DNA of 64,000 nucleotides from Meandrina meandrites. Its lineage: Eukaryota > Cnidaria > Anthozoa > Scleractinia > Meandrinidae. Made by a program: the position numbers and the translations under genes. The stretch covers positions 32,827,598-32,891,597 of the forward strand of contig OY855903.1 of assembly GCA_963693305.1 (NCBI GenBank), read 5' to 3'. Shown here piece by piece: positions 35,346 to 47,782 of the stretch; the stretch's first letter is position 1, and every line of letters starts with the position of its first letter. The notes beneath the pieces were generated by a model that saw nothing but the letters and a program-made list of their open reading frames with translations, searched no databases and was not told the origin of the DNA.

Positions 35346-36042
35346 GGGCCTGTTTACATGGAGGTGGGGGACCCCGGGCAGGTGAGGTAACCCGCCTAGG
35401 TGGGGTAACCCGCCTCTCCATATAAACTCTCATTTTTTCTCGATCGTGTTTACATGATAGGTGGGGTAACTCGCCTAGGCGGGTTGCCCGGTCTGCTGGG
35501 TAGGGTAACCCTCCCAGCCGGGGTCGCTTTTTGCCATGTAAACGTTTCAAGGTGGGGTAACCCGCCTACCCGGGGTCGGTTCATGTTACCAAAACGCGCC
35601 AAATCCGAACCAACAACCAAACGCCCGCCATATTGGAACCGCAACAACATGTTTCAGTCTCGAGGATATCAGCGTGGGGAGCTTTTTCGCCGGGTTCATC
35701 TGCTTAGTGTCGAAGGCCGCAATCAAGATGGCAATCAGGAAGAATCTGAAGGTATTCAAATTTCAAGTGATGCTTTAGGTGAAGGACCGATCGAAGCACG
35801 CGCTTCTTCTCTACTTAGAGATCAGTCGATAACACAAAGCAACGAAAAACGTTGTCTCTGCCAATGAAAATCATGCTGTGAGAAAAAGAACAAAACAAAA
35901 CAAGAAATCTACGCCACACTATTTTCTCAAGGAAGTTAACCCCGGGTGATAAGATTGCATGTAAACGCAAGCTATTTTTCGACCACGGCTGGGCGGGTTA
36001 CCTCACCTACCCGGGGTCCCCCACCTCCATGTAAACAGGCCC
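35346..36042. mobile_element. Harbinger-type MITE, TAA target duplication
   Basis: Ends are GGGCCTGTTTACATGGAGG and CCTCCATGTAAACAGGCCC, with inverted similarity extending about 50 bp (GTGGGGGACCCCGGG...GGTGAGGTAACC). TAA flanks both sides (35343-35345 and 36043-36045). Internally the GTTTACATG and GGTGGGGTAACCCGCC words repeat. A plus-strand frame at 35454-35867 has no transposase motif, so this is a non-autonomous copy. Confidence 0.75.
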
Positions 36043-36202
36043 TAAGAAAAACTTCATTTTGAAATTATGACCTCGCGTCGTGGGGCGCGAGCTACAATTA
36101 CAATTACAAGCTCCTGTCGCCATTCGCGTCATTGGTCGTCATTTGAAACAACTCCATAAAATAAATTTCCTTTTTATTTGCTTTTAGAAGCACATATACA
36201 GA

Positions 36203-36203
<1 letters not shown>

Positions 36204-36234
<31 letters not shown>
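36204..36234. repeat. (TA)n microsatellite
   Basis: About 15 uninterrupted TA units. Confidence 0.9.
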
Positions 36235-36238
<4 letters not shown>

Positions 36239-36885
36239 TACTTAGTGCTCTTAAAATACAAGATGTAGAACTAGAGCAATGAACATTTCGTGGCGATTTC
36301 CATACCGCGGTTTGGAATTCCTGCGGAGATTGTTTCGATAAGCGGTCACGTACAGATTCTAAATGCTTTCAGTTCGATCTTTTTTCAGTCCGAAAGAACG
36401 CACTTTTCATCGAAATAAAAATTTCAAATAATCTCAATAAAGCTTACTTGGTACTGGAAGAATCTACTGGCAATGCGAAGGGAAATAATTCTGCAGCGAT
36501 TCAGTGTCACTCAGCTCAATACTGCAACAAACGTGAGCAGTTTTCACTTTGCCTGTATCCGAGGTCATCTTCTTTGTTTCTCCATTGATTCTGGGCAGAT
36601 TTTCTTGAATAAATCTTTTCGGAAGAGCCTCTGGTTACAGTCTAGGCCTTACGCAGGCGATTCTTGGCACCCGCCATGCATGGCTAAAAGCAGGCCGTTG
36701 TTTAGCTTCTCACACATGTGAGTTTGCGGATCACGTATCGATGCCATGAATCATGCATCGTGCACGTGCTGAACAAATAAGTAGCGCGCTGATTGGCCAC
36801 AACTATGACAAATTGTGCACGTGCTGAACAGTTTCTGCTCAACAGATTGGCTAAAAACATCAGACATTGTGTCGTCACGATCTAC
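36235..36885. other. No recognisable gene
   Basis: Short plus-strand open frame at 36473-36721, no domain or convincing splice sites. Confidence 0.4.
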
Positions 36886-36934
36886 CTTACATTACATTAC
36901 CTTACATTACATTACATTACATTACATTACTTAC
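36886..36934 (+). repeat. (CATTA)n microsatellite
   Basis: About nine TTACA/CATTA units with one interruption. Confidence 0.9.
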
Positions 36935-37455
36935 ATTTCTACATTTTGGAGCGTTTGTGAGATTTTTTCCGCACATACAAATCTTCTCACGGCTCTATAA
37001 TCTGCCGCCTCATCAGGCCTTCTGGTCTTCCAGAAGGCCTGACTCGTTGGCAATGAAAATCAAAGACTTGGGATGAAGAGAATCTTTGAAATCAATAGTT
37101 GAAATCACGCTTTGATGGAAATGAACATAACTTGCCATGGTACTGACTAGTTGGAATGTGCAAACAGATCGGAGTACGGTCATCAACATGCATGTTACAA
37201 AAACAGTCAAACGGTTGACGCACGCTGTGACTCCAGAATAATTTATTCACATATGATTCAACTTTACATGTACTTCAAATTGCAATCTGAAGTATAATAA
37301 ACTAAACTTTTGGCTTGACCATGCAGTCATTCAAAAGAGGGTATTTACTGTGTGAGCACAAAACTCAAGTCATTTGATCAATGTCTTTGATAGCATGAAT
37401 CATATTTAGTGCCAATCATTTCATTCTATGTCCAACCCAAAGGTGCAGCACCTGA

Positions 37456-37668
37456 AGTGAACCTTCCTATGCTGCTTGGGGACAATCTTCTGGCCTCTCA
37501 CGTTCAGGTCCTTATCCCAGAGCTTCATATGGTTGTGGATGGGGTATCAGGCCACATTTTGACCAGACTAGAGCCCCTCCTAGGCACTGTTTGAATTGTA
37601 AGAGGGTCGGTCATTTTGAAGAGAATTGCCGATGCCTCCCCAGGCTGCTAAAAAGTGATTTTTTTTAA
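37456..37668 (+). CDS. Zinc-knuckle (CCHC) fragment, gag-like
   Basis: The frame is open for 70 codons. It is rich in G, S, R, Y and P and ends with a perfect CX2CX4HX4C knuckle (CLNCKRVGHFEENC), then a stop. This layout resembles the C-terminal part of retroelement gag-like or other CCHC proteins that bind nucleic acid. The 5' limit is unclear: a TGA lies directly upstream and an acceptor-like CTGAAG precedes it. Probably an exon or a retroelement remnant. Confidence 0.4.
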   Translation, partial: SEPSYAAWGQSSGLSRSGPYPRASYGCGWGIRPHFDQTRAPPRHCLNCKRVGHFEENCRCLPRLLKSDFF

Positions 37669-38467
37669 TTTATTCAAGCCTATTTTCATTAAACCTTTGC
37701 CTTGTTAATTCTTGTTATTAATTCTTGTAATTCTTGTTATTTCTGTGTGTTGTGTTACTTCTTTATCCAACGCTAACTGCTGGTATGCCTCCCAAGGGAG
37801 TTGTCTAATACCTTTAATTACTTTGGATGCTTTGGGGTTGGCTTTTTCCCTTTTCAGCAACGTGTTTATAAGCTTGTCTTTCATTGTCCTTTTTGTTTTA
37901 GACAGCCTGGCACAACAAGCCTCCTTATGATTTTCTTACAAGCGGAGTCTCTCTAAATGTCATCCGGTGGTGTTATTGGAAAGGGGAAAAGCCCTGCATT
38001 GCAGGCCCGATCCCTTCGCCCTATATGGTTTCCAAAGGAATCGCTCACGCCACCTTTTAAGATATTATTTTTCCGGGATCCTAGTTCCTTTGTGGCTGGG
38101 GAATTGAGTAACCATGAGTCTTACTGGGTGTTTATTTTGTCACAACACCCCAAAAAGATGAGATTCTATTTTACATCATCCACGGAGTCAAGATTTCCGA
38201 TTTTTTTGTTCCCTTTAGGGACGACTTCTAAGTAAAATTCACAATTTTGCAATCCCTCCAGTGGCATTTTTTCCCAAATGTGTCGCAAAATTGGATCTGC
38301 AAAAATGGTGGAGTTTTACCCGGCTCGACCGCCTAGACCACGAATAACATAGATGGTGGAGTTGGTGGAGTTTTATTTCCCTCGACCGCCTCTACCACCA
38401 TTCTGTATTATTCCATCTATTCTTTACACAGCTTGACTTTTCACACCTTCACTCTACTAAATGTAGT
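37669..38467. other. No recognisable gene
   Basis: Open frames at 37712-37930 and 37957-38235 lack recognisable features. A block GGTGGAGTT...CTCGACCGCCT is repeated twice near 38307 and 38353. Confidence 0.4.
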
Positions 38468-39013
38468 CAGCACAACGCAACACAACACAACACACGCAAC
38501 ACAACAAAACACAACACATGCAACACAACACAACCAAAATGAACACAACACAACAACAATATCTACGCAACACAACACTTTTCTACACACGCAACACAAC
38601 ACAACAATATCTACGCAACACAACACAACACAACAATATCTACGCAACACAACGCCACACAACACAACTCTACACACGCAACACAACACAACACAACAAT
38701 ATCTATGCAACACAACGCAACACAACACAACTCTACACACGCAACAAAACACAACAATATCTACGCAACACAACACAACAATATCTACGCAACACAACGC
38801 AACACAACACAACTCTACACACGCAACACAACGCAAATGAACACAACTCTGCTCGACCAACACAACTTTACGCAACACAACACAACACAACAATATCTCT
38901 GCAACACAACCAAAATGAACACAACACAACTCAACAATATCTACGCAACACAACCCCATTTTTTTCTACGCAACACGACAACACACTTTCCAACACAACA
39001 CAACACAATAACA
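38468..39013. repeat. CAACA-rich satellite, about 545 bp
   Basis: Irregular tandem ACACAACACAACA with interspersed AATATCTACGCAACACAACGC units of about 45-60 bp. Open frames on both strands here are low-complexity artefacts. Confidence 0.85.
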
Positions 39014-39814
39014 ACCATTCAACACAAGTGCTCTTTTTCTCTTTCTTTATTTTTGTATACGCCTTTTGTGTTGTACCTTCTCACTTTTAACCTATTATAT
39101 TTACAACATTAAACTCTAATTGTAACCTCCACTTTTCCTTCTTTGTTCAAAGCACTCTGAATGGCTCCCATTTCGATTAAACCTCTCTTAACTTCACTCC
39201 TAATCGACTACAATAACACATCAACAAGTATGTATCTCCATTCTTTATTTCTTTAACTCTAAACATTATCTAATATTGATTACATTTTCATTATAAAATT
39301 TTAAATTTCCTGAATTTTTTTTCTTTTTCAAACTGATAAAAAACATGTACCTTAATTATTATAGGAAATTAACGCTTCATTACATGAACGCGAAGTTGTA
39401 AAATTCGCGTTAATTTAAGTCTCTTTAACTTTTGCGAGCTTTAATTTCCGCATGTTAGATTTCTTTTAGCATTGTTTTACCAGGGTGGATATCCACCGGT
39501 ATCTTTCACGATGAAAAGAATGCTCGAAGTAGCGAGATTCGCTTGAGGTTAGGATTTTGTTAACTTTTTAACAGTGTGTTAAAATACATTTGTTACTGTT
39601 ATCTCTACAAGTTCTGTTTATTTCTGTTGTCGCGTTATTTTCCTTCATGTTCTAAATTTTAACACCTCTTTCGCGTTAATTTCCTTTATTGTAGAGTAAT
39701 GTTTCATTTACTTCGCGTTAATTTAAGTCGCCATAATTTGCAATACCTTTTTTAACACAAGCGCTAATTTTCGATAATGAGTTACCTCAACTACTTAATG
39801 TTTCTCAAAAGTTT
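39014..39814. other. No recognisable gene
   Basis: AT-rich. The word CGCGTTAATTTAAGTC is repeated (about 39402 and 39715) with further partial copies, a decayed local duplication. Confidence 0.4.
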
Positions 39815-40071
39815 TCAATCTATGCCCCCCTTTCGTGTCATTTTACAATTGGGGCAGGTGTATCCTTGCTTTCTCAATGCTTCAGTTAAAGTCTTGCCCA
39901 CGCACTTTATATGCTTCCATTCCCCACACAGTTTACACTGTATGTGTCCTGATTTTGTTTTGTTTCCGCATATGTCGCACACATCTTTTCTTTTTGTTTT
40001 CCTCAAGCCTTTGACTATCTTCCTTTTTTTCGAAGGGATTTTGTCCTGCACTGCAATCCGGAAAGGCAATT
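39815..40071 (-). CDS. Terminal exon encoding a PHD-type zinc finger
   Basis: A minus-strand acceptor (TAATCTTCCAACAG) opens 85 codons to a TGA. A lysine/arginine-rich segment is followed by CDIC...CKLCGEWKHIKC...CPNC, a C4HC3 pattern matching a PHD finger, which usually reads histone tails; divergent PHD fingers also occur in cnidarian transposon ORFs. Upstream on the same strand are duplicated charged exons (40350-41395), so this may be the 3' exon of a gene in which internal exons multiplied. Confidence 0.55.
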
Positions 40072-40349
40072 CTGTTGGAAGATTATTTATTTTGTTACAT
40101 TTCACTTCATTTATTAATTTACACCCTTACAATATTTAATGTTCTATTTTGAAAACATTACACTTTTTCTATTTATTAATCTTAATGCCTCACCACCGTC
40201 CTTTGATTTGCTTCCTTCCGCCATAATGGGTATTTCTATTGATCCCTCGCTAGAGTTTCCTGTGGAGATTTTTTAAACGAAACTTCATAAATGCATGTTC
40301 TTTCCAATTAAGCACTTTTGTAAATAATCGAAATTATGTTTTACCTTCT

Positions 40350-41395
40350 TCGTCATCATTTTTTTTATCTTTCGGCTTCCCCTCTTCTCCATCCTGCTCG
40401 GCTTCTTTCGCCTGCCCCTCTATCCCTGCGAGAATAAAGGTAAATGTAAGTTATCACTGCATTTTGCCTCTTTTTCTCGTTCCTTTTCTATTTATTTCAC
40501 TTCTGCTTCTATCACACCCTATGTTTTATGTTTTATGCACATTTTCAGTTTTTTAATCATTTTACAATTTATTTTGAAATCTTATCAGTTCTTGGAGATT
40601 TTTAACAACTAACCTTTATAAATGCATATTGCGTTGTTTCGAAGTAAGCACTTTTAAATATTTGTAACTATTATTTTACCTTCTTCCTCATCCCTTTTTA
40701 TATCTTTCGGCTTCCCCTTTTCTCCCTGATTCTGGTTATGTCCTGAGTGCCCGGCTTCCTTTGCCTGCCCTTCCATCCCTGCAGCAATGAAGACAATTTC
40801 TTTTTCATTTTGTACTATTGATTGTTCTATATAGCAATATTTTTAATAGTTGAATTTCTAACCACTTTCTATTCTTTTCTCCTCATGTTTTTTTTTTCCA
40901 TTTCCCTTTCCTCTTCATTGCGTCGTGCCTCTTTTTCTTTTTCCCTTTCTTTGAAGTTCACTTCTACTTCTTGTAGCATCTCTGTTGGTATTTCTACGAA
41001 TGGTATTGTTATGCACATTTTCAGTTTTGCAATAATATGCCATTTCATTTTTAGGTGTGATCTGTCTGCAAGATAGTTTTTCATTTTAATATTTAATTGT
41101 GCATGATTCTGGCTATGTCCCGAGTGCACGGCTTCCTTTGCCTGCCCTTCTATCCCTGCAGCAATAAAGACAAATGTAATTTATCTCTAATTTATCTCTT
41201 TCTTTTTCATTTTGTACTATTGATTGTTCTATGTAGCAATATTTTTAATAGCTGAATTTCTAACCACTTTCTATTCTTTTCTCCTCATGTGTTTTTTTTC
41301 CATTTCCCTTTCCTCTTCATTGCGTCGTGCCTCTTTTTCTTGTTCCCTTTCTTTTAAGTTCACTTCTACTTCTTGTAGTGTCTCTGTTTTTTTTC
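40350..41395 (-). repeat. Tandem duplication containing repeated exons
   Basis: A unit of about 0.4 kb is present two to three times. On the minus strand each carries an exon opened by a CTGCAG-type acceptor and coding GxEGQAKEAxxxG...GKPKD (40353-40430, 40685-40782, 41095-41152), with a GAAG/GTAAAA donor in the first two. A second exon, coding LQEVEVN.KERE.EKEARRNEEEREMEKK and ending at a TAG, occurs at about 40866-40985 and 41268-41385. High similarity indicates recent duplication. Confidence 0.6.
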
Positions 41396-44300
41396 TCCAA
41401 ATCTCGGGTATTGTCTATCACGGCGCTAAAATTATCAATGACATAACAAATTTTCACCATTAAAGATGGAAGAGCACAGAAGGTAGGTGTCGTGAAAAAG
41501 GTTGTTCTTTTACTGAGCCAACTTTCTTTCCACAACGTTTGTAGCTAGAAATAACATAGATCTTAGATTTGCAGAGGGGATTGAGAAATAATTTAGCCTG
41601 GGAGGCAGTTTGAGTTTCTAATAAAATGCAATGGGAACTTAAAAGCATTTGGGGTTAGAAATGCAATTAAATTTCCATTTCAGTTGTCAATGCTGAACTA
41701 TTTATTTATATTACACAGAAATTTCTGGGTAAATGGTGCCAGACGTGAACATGATGAAAATCCGTTGGATGCGCCAAATGGTAAGTACTCCGACTAATGT
41801 GACGTAATTTATCAAGTGACAGACTAGTTTTTATTTCAAACGTACTGTACCTTAAAATGTACTCTAGTTTGGCAATAAATTTCACTTTTAAATGATAACG
41901 GTTGTTATATACTTGGCAACTAATATTTGTGAAGATGGCTACTTTAAAGGAAAATCATATTCTAATGAAGTTATTTCTATTTTTCACATGTGATTGATGC
42001 AGAAGATTGAAGCCTTGAAGGAGCATTGTGGTAAGATGCTTCAATGTAATATGATTGGAAGGTTTTCTTGGGGGGGGGGGGTATATAATAATGGGTAAAA
42101 ATGACTAGAATGTAACTCGATTGTACCTCTGGCATGTGAAAATGTTATGTCGAAAAGTGCATCTAGTTTAGAAACCCGCTTTCCCACAGGGCGAATACAC
42201 GGAAAAATGACAAGTTTCCTTATTTAACCGTAATCAGAGACATCATTTTTTTTTGTTATGAAATGCAGTAGAGAGATTCAAGCTGTAATTGGCATAAGAC
42301 TTATTGATAGCAGCAAATTTCCTGCATGGTAAATTTTCGTTCTTTTTTTATTGCAGTTTGATCAGAAGAGATGATACAAGAAATGATACAAGTCTAATAA
42401 CAATGAGGAAAAGTAATTGTAATAAATCGATTAAGTTTCTTATCAGCAATCTGCCCGTACTCATTTAGAAAAATACCCTTGACTCGTAGGTATGACTTTC
42501 GAGATCTGCTTTTTATCCGTCGGATTAAACAATTCAGATGTTGTAGATCATTGAGACATGATCTATGCATGTGTCCAAATCTGGACAGTTCTAGAAGCGA
42601 TTGCTGATAATAAAAATTACACGAGGTAGTGGAATCAAAATTTGTTATGTAGTTAACCGGAAAGAAACGTTTCCCAAAGCATGTTTTTAAAAATGCAACG
42701 AAAATGGAGAAATGTATTGACAGCCAAAACTTTCGACTGATAAAAAAGAGATTAATTTTAACACCTCTTAAAAGCAGCGGCTTAAAGTTTAAACAATCTT
42801 AAAAGATTCGAATTCGATAAGCACTGGGGTTCGTGGTTGAACTTGTGCGTTTCCTAAGCACCAGAAGTTCACCTTAAAGAAATGGATGCAGCATTTCAGA
42901 TCAGCATGGTCTAAGTGAGATATTTGGACTGAGATAGCTTTAGATGTGATTCATTGGAAAGTTTTTTTATCATGGCATAATGACAGGAGTTTACGTTATC
43001 GATGTACTAATTATCACAAGCGGCTGTTTTTCCCAAATCTCGGGTATTGTCTATCATTACACTAATCTTGTAAATGACATAACAAATTTGCAGAAAAAAG
43101 TGATGTGTCAGCCAGACCTGGGAGTTGTTTCAAGATAGAATATCAGAGAACACGAAAGAAGGTAGGTGTCGTGAAAAGGGTTGTTCTTTTACTGAGCCAA
43201 CTTTCTTTCCACAGTTATAGCTAGAAGTAAATGATAGATCTTAGATTTGCAGAGGGGATTGAGAAAAAATTTCGCCTGGGAGTTGAGTTGTGATCAGTCT
43301 GAACTGTTTATGTTATCGATGTCGTATGTGAATATAGCTCGCAAGATGCGCTGATAGAGTATTAGCCGAGCAAAAGTTCCGATGGAGATAATGAAGGATT
43401 TTCGCAACATTGCATAAAAACGTGGTAGAAAGTCCGTAATAGACGCGACATTGAAGTAAGACCAAACCCGAAATGTCAAATGTTCTGTAGCAAAAGTGGA
43501 AAACAGGAGCGATGCCAAAAATGCGATAGCCATCGGAATGATAGGCGCGAGTTTGGCTAAAACAATTGCGAGAGAGGAAAATAGAGTTCGAATGTATAAG
43601 CTCGACCGGCGACAGACTAAAGCAGCAGCAGTAATGCTACCTTGAATTACATATTATTCATTAGCAAGAAGTACCAAGGTAATGCGGGCAGCGGAACAGT
43701 AACCTGTATCAGGCGATAGTTATCCGTTGAAACAGAGAATGACATTGTTTAGCAACAAAGGAGAAGGTGAGGGACCGGCTCTCAACAAACTACTGATTTT
43801 ACATAGTGCAATGAAATATGGTTTAACTATTCAAATATGTCCAGCGGAATTCTTCCCGAAGGCCGAAAAATCCAGTTATTCATTCTAATGGGAATACATT
43901 TAAGTCTTACCGCTCAGGACTTGGTCTAGCATAGATGGTCATAGATCAGATGTACATGTGAAAAATGTCCATAAGAGGGAGTAATCGGAATTGGGAGGGG
44001 GGGGGTCCGCAAGGCGAGAAAATGTAATAAACCTTTTTTTCTCGATGTATTAGTGAAAATTAGGGAAGTGGACTAATTATTTTTTATTTCCTTTCACAGA
44101 GAAATGATTGTATTGGAAGTTTCGCTAATCGGGAACTGGTGGCGCCTGTTCTCCTTCAAGATGAAATTGTGAGTATTAGAATGTATTAAAATTTCGTTTA
44201 TGTTATCGAAAATGTGATAACTGGATTTGTTATAAAACTGTATACCCATATCGTTTGGTTTCCTTAATTCTGCACCCTACATGTGAGTTTCTAATAAAAT

Positions 44301-44510
44301 GCAATGGGAAATTAAAAGCAGTTGGGGTTAGAAATGCAATTAAATTTCCATTTCAGTTGTCAACGCTGAACTATTTATTTATATTACACAGACATTTATG
44401 GTTCAATGACAGAACAAATGAAAATCAACTGGAGGCCCCTTTTGGTAAGTACTCCGACTAATGTTACGTAATTTTTCAAGTGACAGATTAGTTTTTATTT
44501 CAAGGCTAAG
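41391..44510. repeat. Duplicated exon-like blocks
   Basis: 41391-41610 resembles 43028-43280 (CAAATCTCGGGTATTGTCTA; GTAGGTGTCGTGAAAA; AGATCTTAGATTTGCAGAGG). 41610-41832 resembles 44282-44505. The latter pair contain a segment with ATATTACACAG and /GTAAGTACTCCGACTAATG sites bracketing a similar 55-66-bp coding-like stretch, which on the plus strand gives FWVNGARREHDENPLDAPNG and HLWFNDRTNENQLEAPFG. This suggests an array of duplicated, diverged exons, probably decayed. Between them (41833-43027, 43281-44100) I see no gene; a short poly-G lies at about 42071. Confidence 0.5.
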
Positions 44511-44544
44511 ACTCCGCCCGTTCTCCTTCAAGATGATCAAGTTG

Positions 44545-45128
44545 TGATCATGTCCGTGAATTGTGGTCAAAACAAAAGATTGCGTGACGAGCTAAAAATA
44601 CTTCTTTCAATGAAGACGACAAACAATAGACTTGTGATCTATTAAAGCAAACTTATGTTGAGCAATACCTCTGTTGCCTCAACGTGTAACAAACGTATCC
44701 TTGTACTCATAATATTCGTACGAATAGATAAAAGCCACTGTGCACATTCTGTCGTTCAAGAAAAAAATCGATCTGGCTTGCGTAAGCAAAAATTACACTA
44801 ACACTTAATCCACGTGATTCGTCAGGTGACTATCAAATCGTATCCAAGGCAACAAACTTCGGCACATTTTGAACCGGTGAGATCCTACATTATTTACTTA
44901 GACTCTCTACCGATCCTTCCATACATTCCATTAAAGTTTGGACCATCATTGTACACTCACTCAATGGCTTCACCGATGGTCTAAATAGAAAATCATGGGG
45001 TAGAGTGTGCTAAAACAGTTCCGGTGAAAACGTATCCGATCGTTTTGACAATCGAATCGCCTACACAAATACTTGCAATTCATCGCCCAGACTATCTCTC
45101 ATGTTTAGCCTACCCTAAAATTTAAAGA
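44545..45128 (+). repeat. Dispersed duplication, copy B
   Basis: Second copy of the 30561-31154 segment; see that entry. It starts inside a region related to the exon-like block near 44150 (GTTCTCCTTCAAGATGA). Confidence 0.75.
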
Positions 45129-46021
45129 CAGCGCTTCAAGCTGCGACCATTTTGGTCGCCATGGCGAGTGAAAAAAATGTTTGGCGACTAAAACTTTGAC
45201 AAAAGTCGCCAATTGGTGACCAACAGATTAATAAAGAAACTTACTTGAAAAATTAATCGATGTTTGGTCGAGTTATCAAAGTACAAGCGACGGTATCACC
45301 TTTTTTCCCTCTCGCCGTTCTGCAACTCGATATGAATGCATAAACCTAAAATGAGCGTAAACTGGGAAGAAGCCAAACTATACTTCCCGTACCCTTCTGT
45401 GGAGCAGAACTGATACCCACCCCTACAGAGACAGTTCTCTGTTTACACGCTTCAGTGACCGCGGACCGTCTGCGGCGCCGGTCGGCCTGTTGGCGGCGAA
45501 ATCCTTGCCTTGTCTCGGGAAGATCGAACGCAAAAGGAATTTCAGTGAGTTTATAATAAAGGTAATTTTATTGGCGAGCGTTTCTGTCATGTTTTGTGTA
45601 TTTCGTATAAGTTTTGGGACACTTATGGAATTAAGAGTTAGGATGTTAAAATTTTCCCTGGGAAAGGCACAAAGTCTGTGTTCAGTTGTCAAGCATGAAT
45701 GATTACGCGAGTTGTGTTTTTAATAGCATCTTGAATGAAAGAGATAAAACGAAGCTATCCTAAAGTTCTTTTCTTATACAGTGATCGCAAAAAAATGGTA
45801 AAAATTATTTGTCTTTTTATTTTCGCGAAATTTTGGGATACAAATGGGACAAACCGAGAATGTTGGTTTCTTTTATCACCGTTGCTGGTCTGGTATTTAA
45901 TTTTTATAGTAAGGTCGGGTCACATACTTTCGCGTGCGGAAACTATCCAATCAGAAGCTTCATAAGGGTTGTCTGCATCCATGAAAGAATGTGTACAAAT
46001 TGAGAGTGCGCTCAGTCTTTC
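45129..46021. other. No recognisable gene
   Basis: Repeated GGTCGCC/GGCGACT words near 45150-45220 resemble a stretch near 26845-26920 inside the MULE. No supported gene. Confidence 0.4.
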
Positions 46022-47653
46022 TTGTCTGTCATGATGAAAGACTTTAAGGAAATTTTCAATACCTTGAAAGACCTTTTGGTCAGTGAAGATTCATTAGCAA
46101 CTAAAAAAGCAGTCGACCTACAGGAAGAGCACGAGCAAATTCTCCACGCAGAATTGGAAAGCATCCCGAAAGTAAATTTGTCGAGGTTATCTGAAGATAC
46201 TCTGGGGACTGCTTTGATTCCTGAAGAACAACGTGGCTTACAAGCTGTGAAAGTTTCCGGGGATGGGAATTGTCTGTACAATTCGGCATCAGTTTTAATT
46301 AAGGGAGATGAGACACTAAATGGAACCCTACGAGTATTAACTGCGTGTGAACTTTATTTTAACGCCGAATTTTATGCAAATCACGCCAAGATTTCACAGG
46401 CAAGTGAAGTTTCTCAATATTCTGAGAAGACACTCTTTACTCTGATACTGACGTCAGCAGGTGAAAATGAGTGGCAGGTTTCAAGTAGTAAAGTTAAAGC
46501 AGTAAAAGCCGAGGCTCCAGGTACCTCCAAAGACAAAGTTTGGAGCAGTCTCGCACATGTGATGGCACTAGAAACGGTGATTTAAAGGCCAATTTTTTCA
46601 GTTTACCCCAATGCAAACCTCGCTTTAAGACCCTTAATGCATGGTTTGGTGCATCCTCGTCTGTGTGCTTCTGATGATGTTTCTCCGTTACACATTTTGT
46701 GGTCAAGAGATGGAAATCTCGACAATCGTCGTGGCGCAGTGTTTCAACCAAACCATTTTGTACCTCTGCTGTACAGAAAAGATAGTGAAATGCCTTTGCT
46801 AACCCTAACTAAGTCCAGTCAAGGGGAAATTCAAAAGGTTCGACCAATTACCCAATTTTTTTCCCGAAAAGCCGACTTGCCAAGTAAAGTGAAGGTAGGC
46901 ACCAAACGGCTCGCTGCAACTGAACAGGGTGATAGGGTGGAAGTTCAAAAGCGTCCTCGTACTGCCTCGACTCATACCCGAAAATACAACCCCAATTGGC
47001 AGAAAGAATTTTCTTGGTTAAAATTTGACGCAGAACAAAACATGATGTATTGCTCATTTTGTAAGGAGGCTGGTGCCGAAATTGCAGGCCAAACGGACTT
47101 TGTCACTGGTTGTACATCATTCAAAAAGGAAACCGTGTCCATCCATGGAACAAGCAATCGCCACAGGCGTGCACGCGACCATGTCATTGGTAAGCAGAAA
47201 CCAGCGTCGGAAGGTCCATTGAGTAAAGTTCTCCAAAAAATGCGAAGTCAGAATGACAAGAATGCACAAGCTGAGATGACAATAAAAATGAACACCGCGT
47301 ATTTTATTGCAAAGGAGGAGCTTCCTTTTACGAAATATGCAGGCTTAATACAGCTGCAGAAAAAGAATGGTTTAGATGTTGGGGTTACATATGCAAATAA
47401 TACGAAATGTGCCGAAATGACTGAAATTATTGGAAAACTTTTAGCTGACGACCTTTCCATAAAGTTGAACAACACCCACTTCATCTCTGTTCTAATAGAC
47501 GGCGCATCAGATGTCTCTGGGACTGAAAACGAGACCATACACTGCAAGATGGTAGAGAATGGCCGAGCAGTGATTCGACTAGTTGGGCACAAAGCTGTCG
47601 AAAATGCAGATGCCACAGGTAAAAATTACAATGAGGTTGCTTACCTTTTGTAA
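46022..47653 (+). pseudogene. OTU protease + TTF zinc finger + hAT-derived gene with in-frame stop
   Basis: Two open frames in the same register (46022-46585 and 46586-47653) are separated by a single TAA at 46583-46585. The first contains the OTU cysteine-protease motif SGDGNCLYNS; the second opens with sequence expected to complete that domain, including the catalytic-histidine motif PNHFVPLL, so the stop splits one OTU domain. Next comes a TTF-type zinc finger (W...YCSFC...H...H) and the start of a hAT-like RNase H fold (SVLIDGASDVSGT, first acidic residue). The frame ends just after a donor-like CACAG/GTAAAA at 47620, so later exons may lie elsewhere. Proteins of this type are hAT transposases or domesticated relatives. 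The nonsense codon suggests decay unless it is an assembly error. Confidence 0.65.
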
Positions 47654-47782
47654 GCTTTTGTAGCAAAATTCTGTTTTAAATAACAATAAAACACAACAAA
47701 AAAACACCCCTTTTTCTAATCTGAATCTATTCTCCTTCTAAGCACTGCCTCGAAAATTGGGTGTTTAGAAAATAACGCACTG

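Noticed and set aside
38441..38959. 172-codon cysteine/valine-rich minus-strand frame and overlapping plus-strand frames
   Set aside because: They are low-complexity translations of the CAACA satellite.
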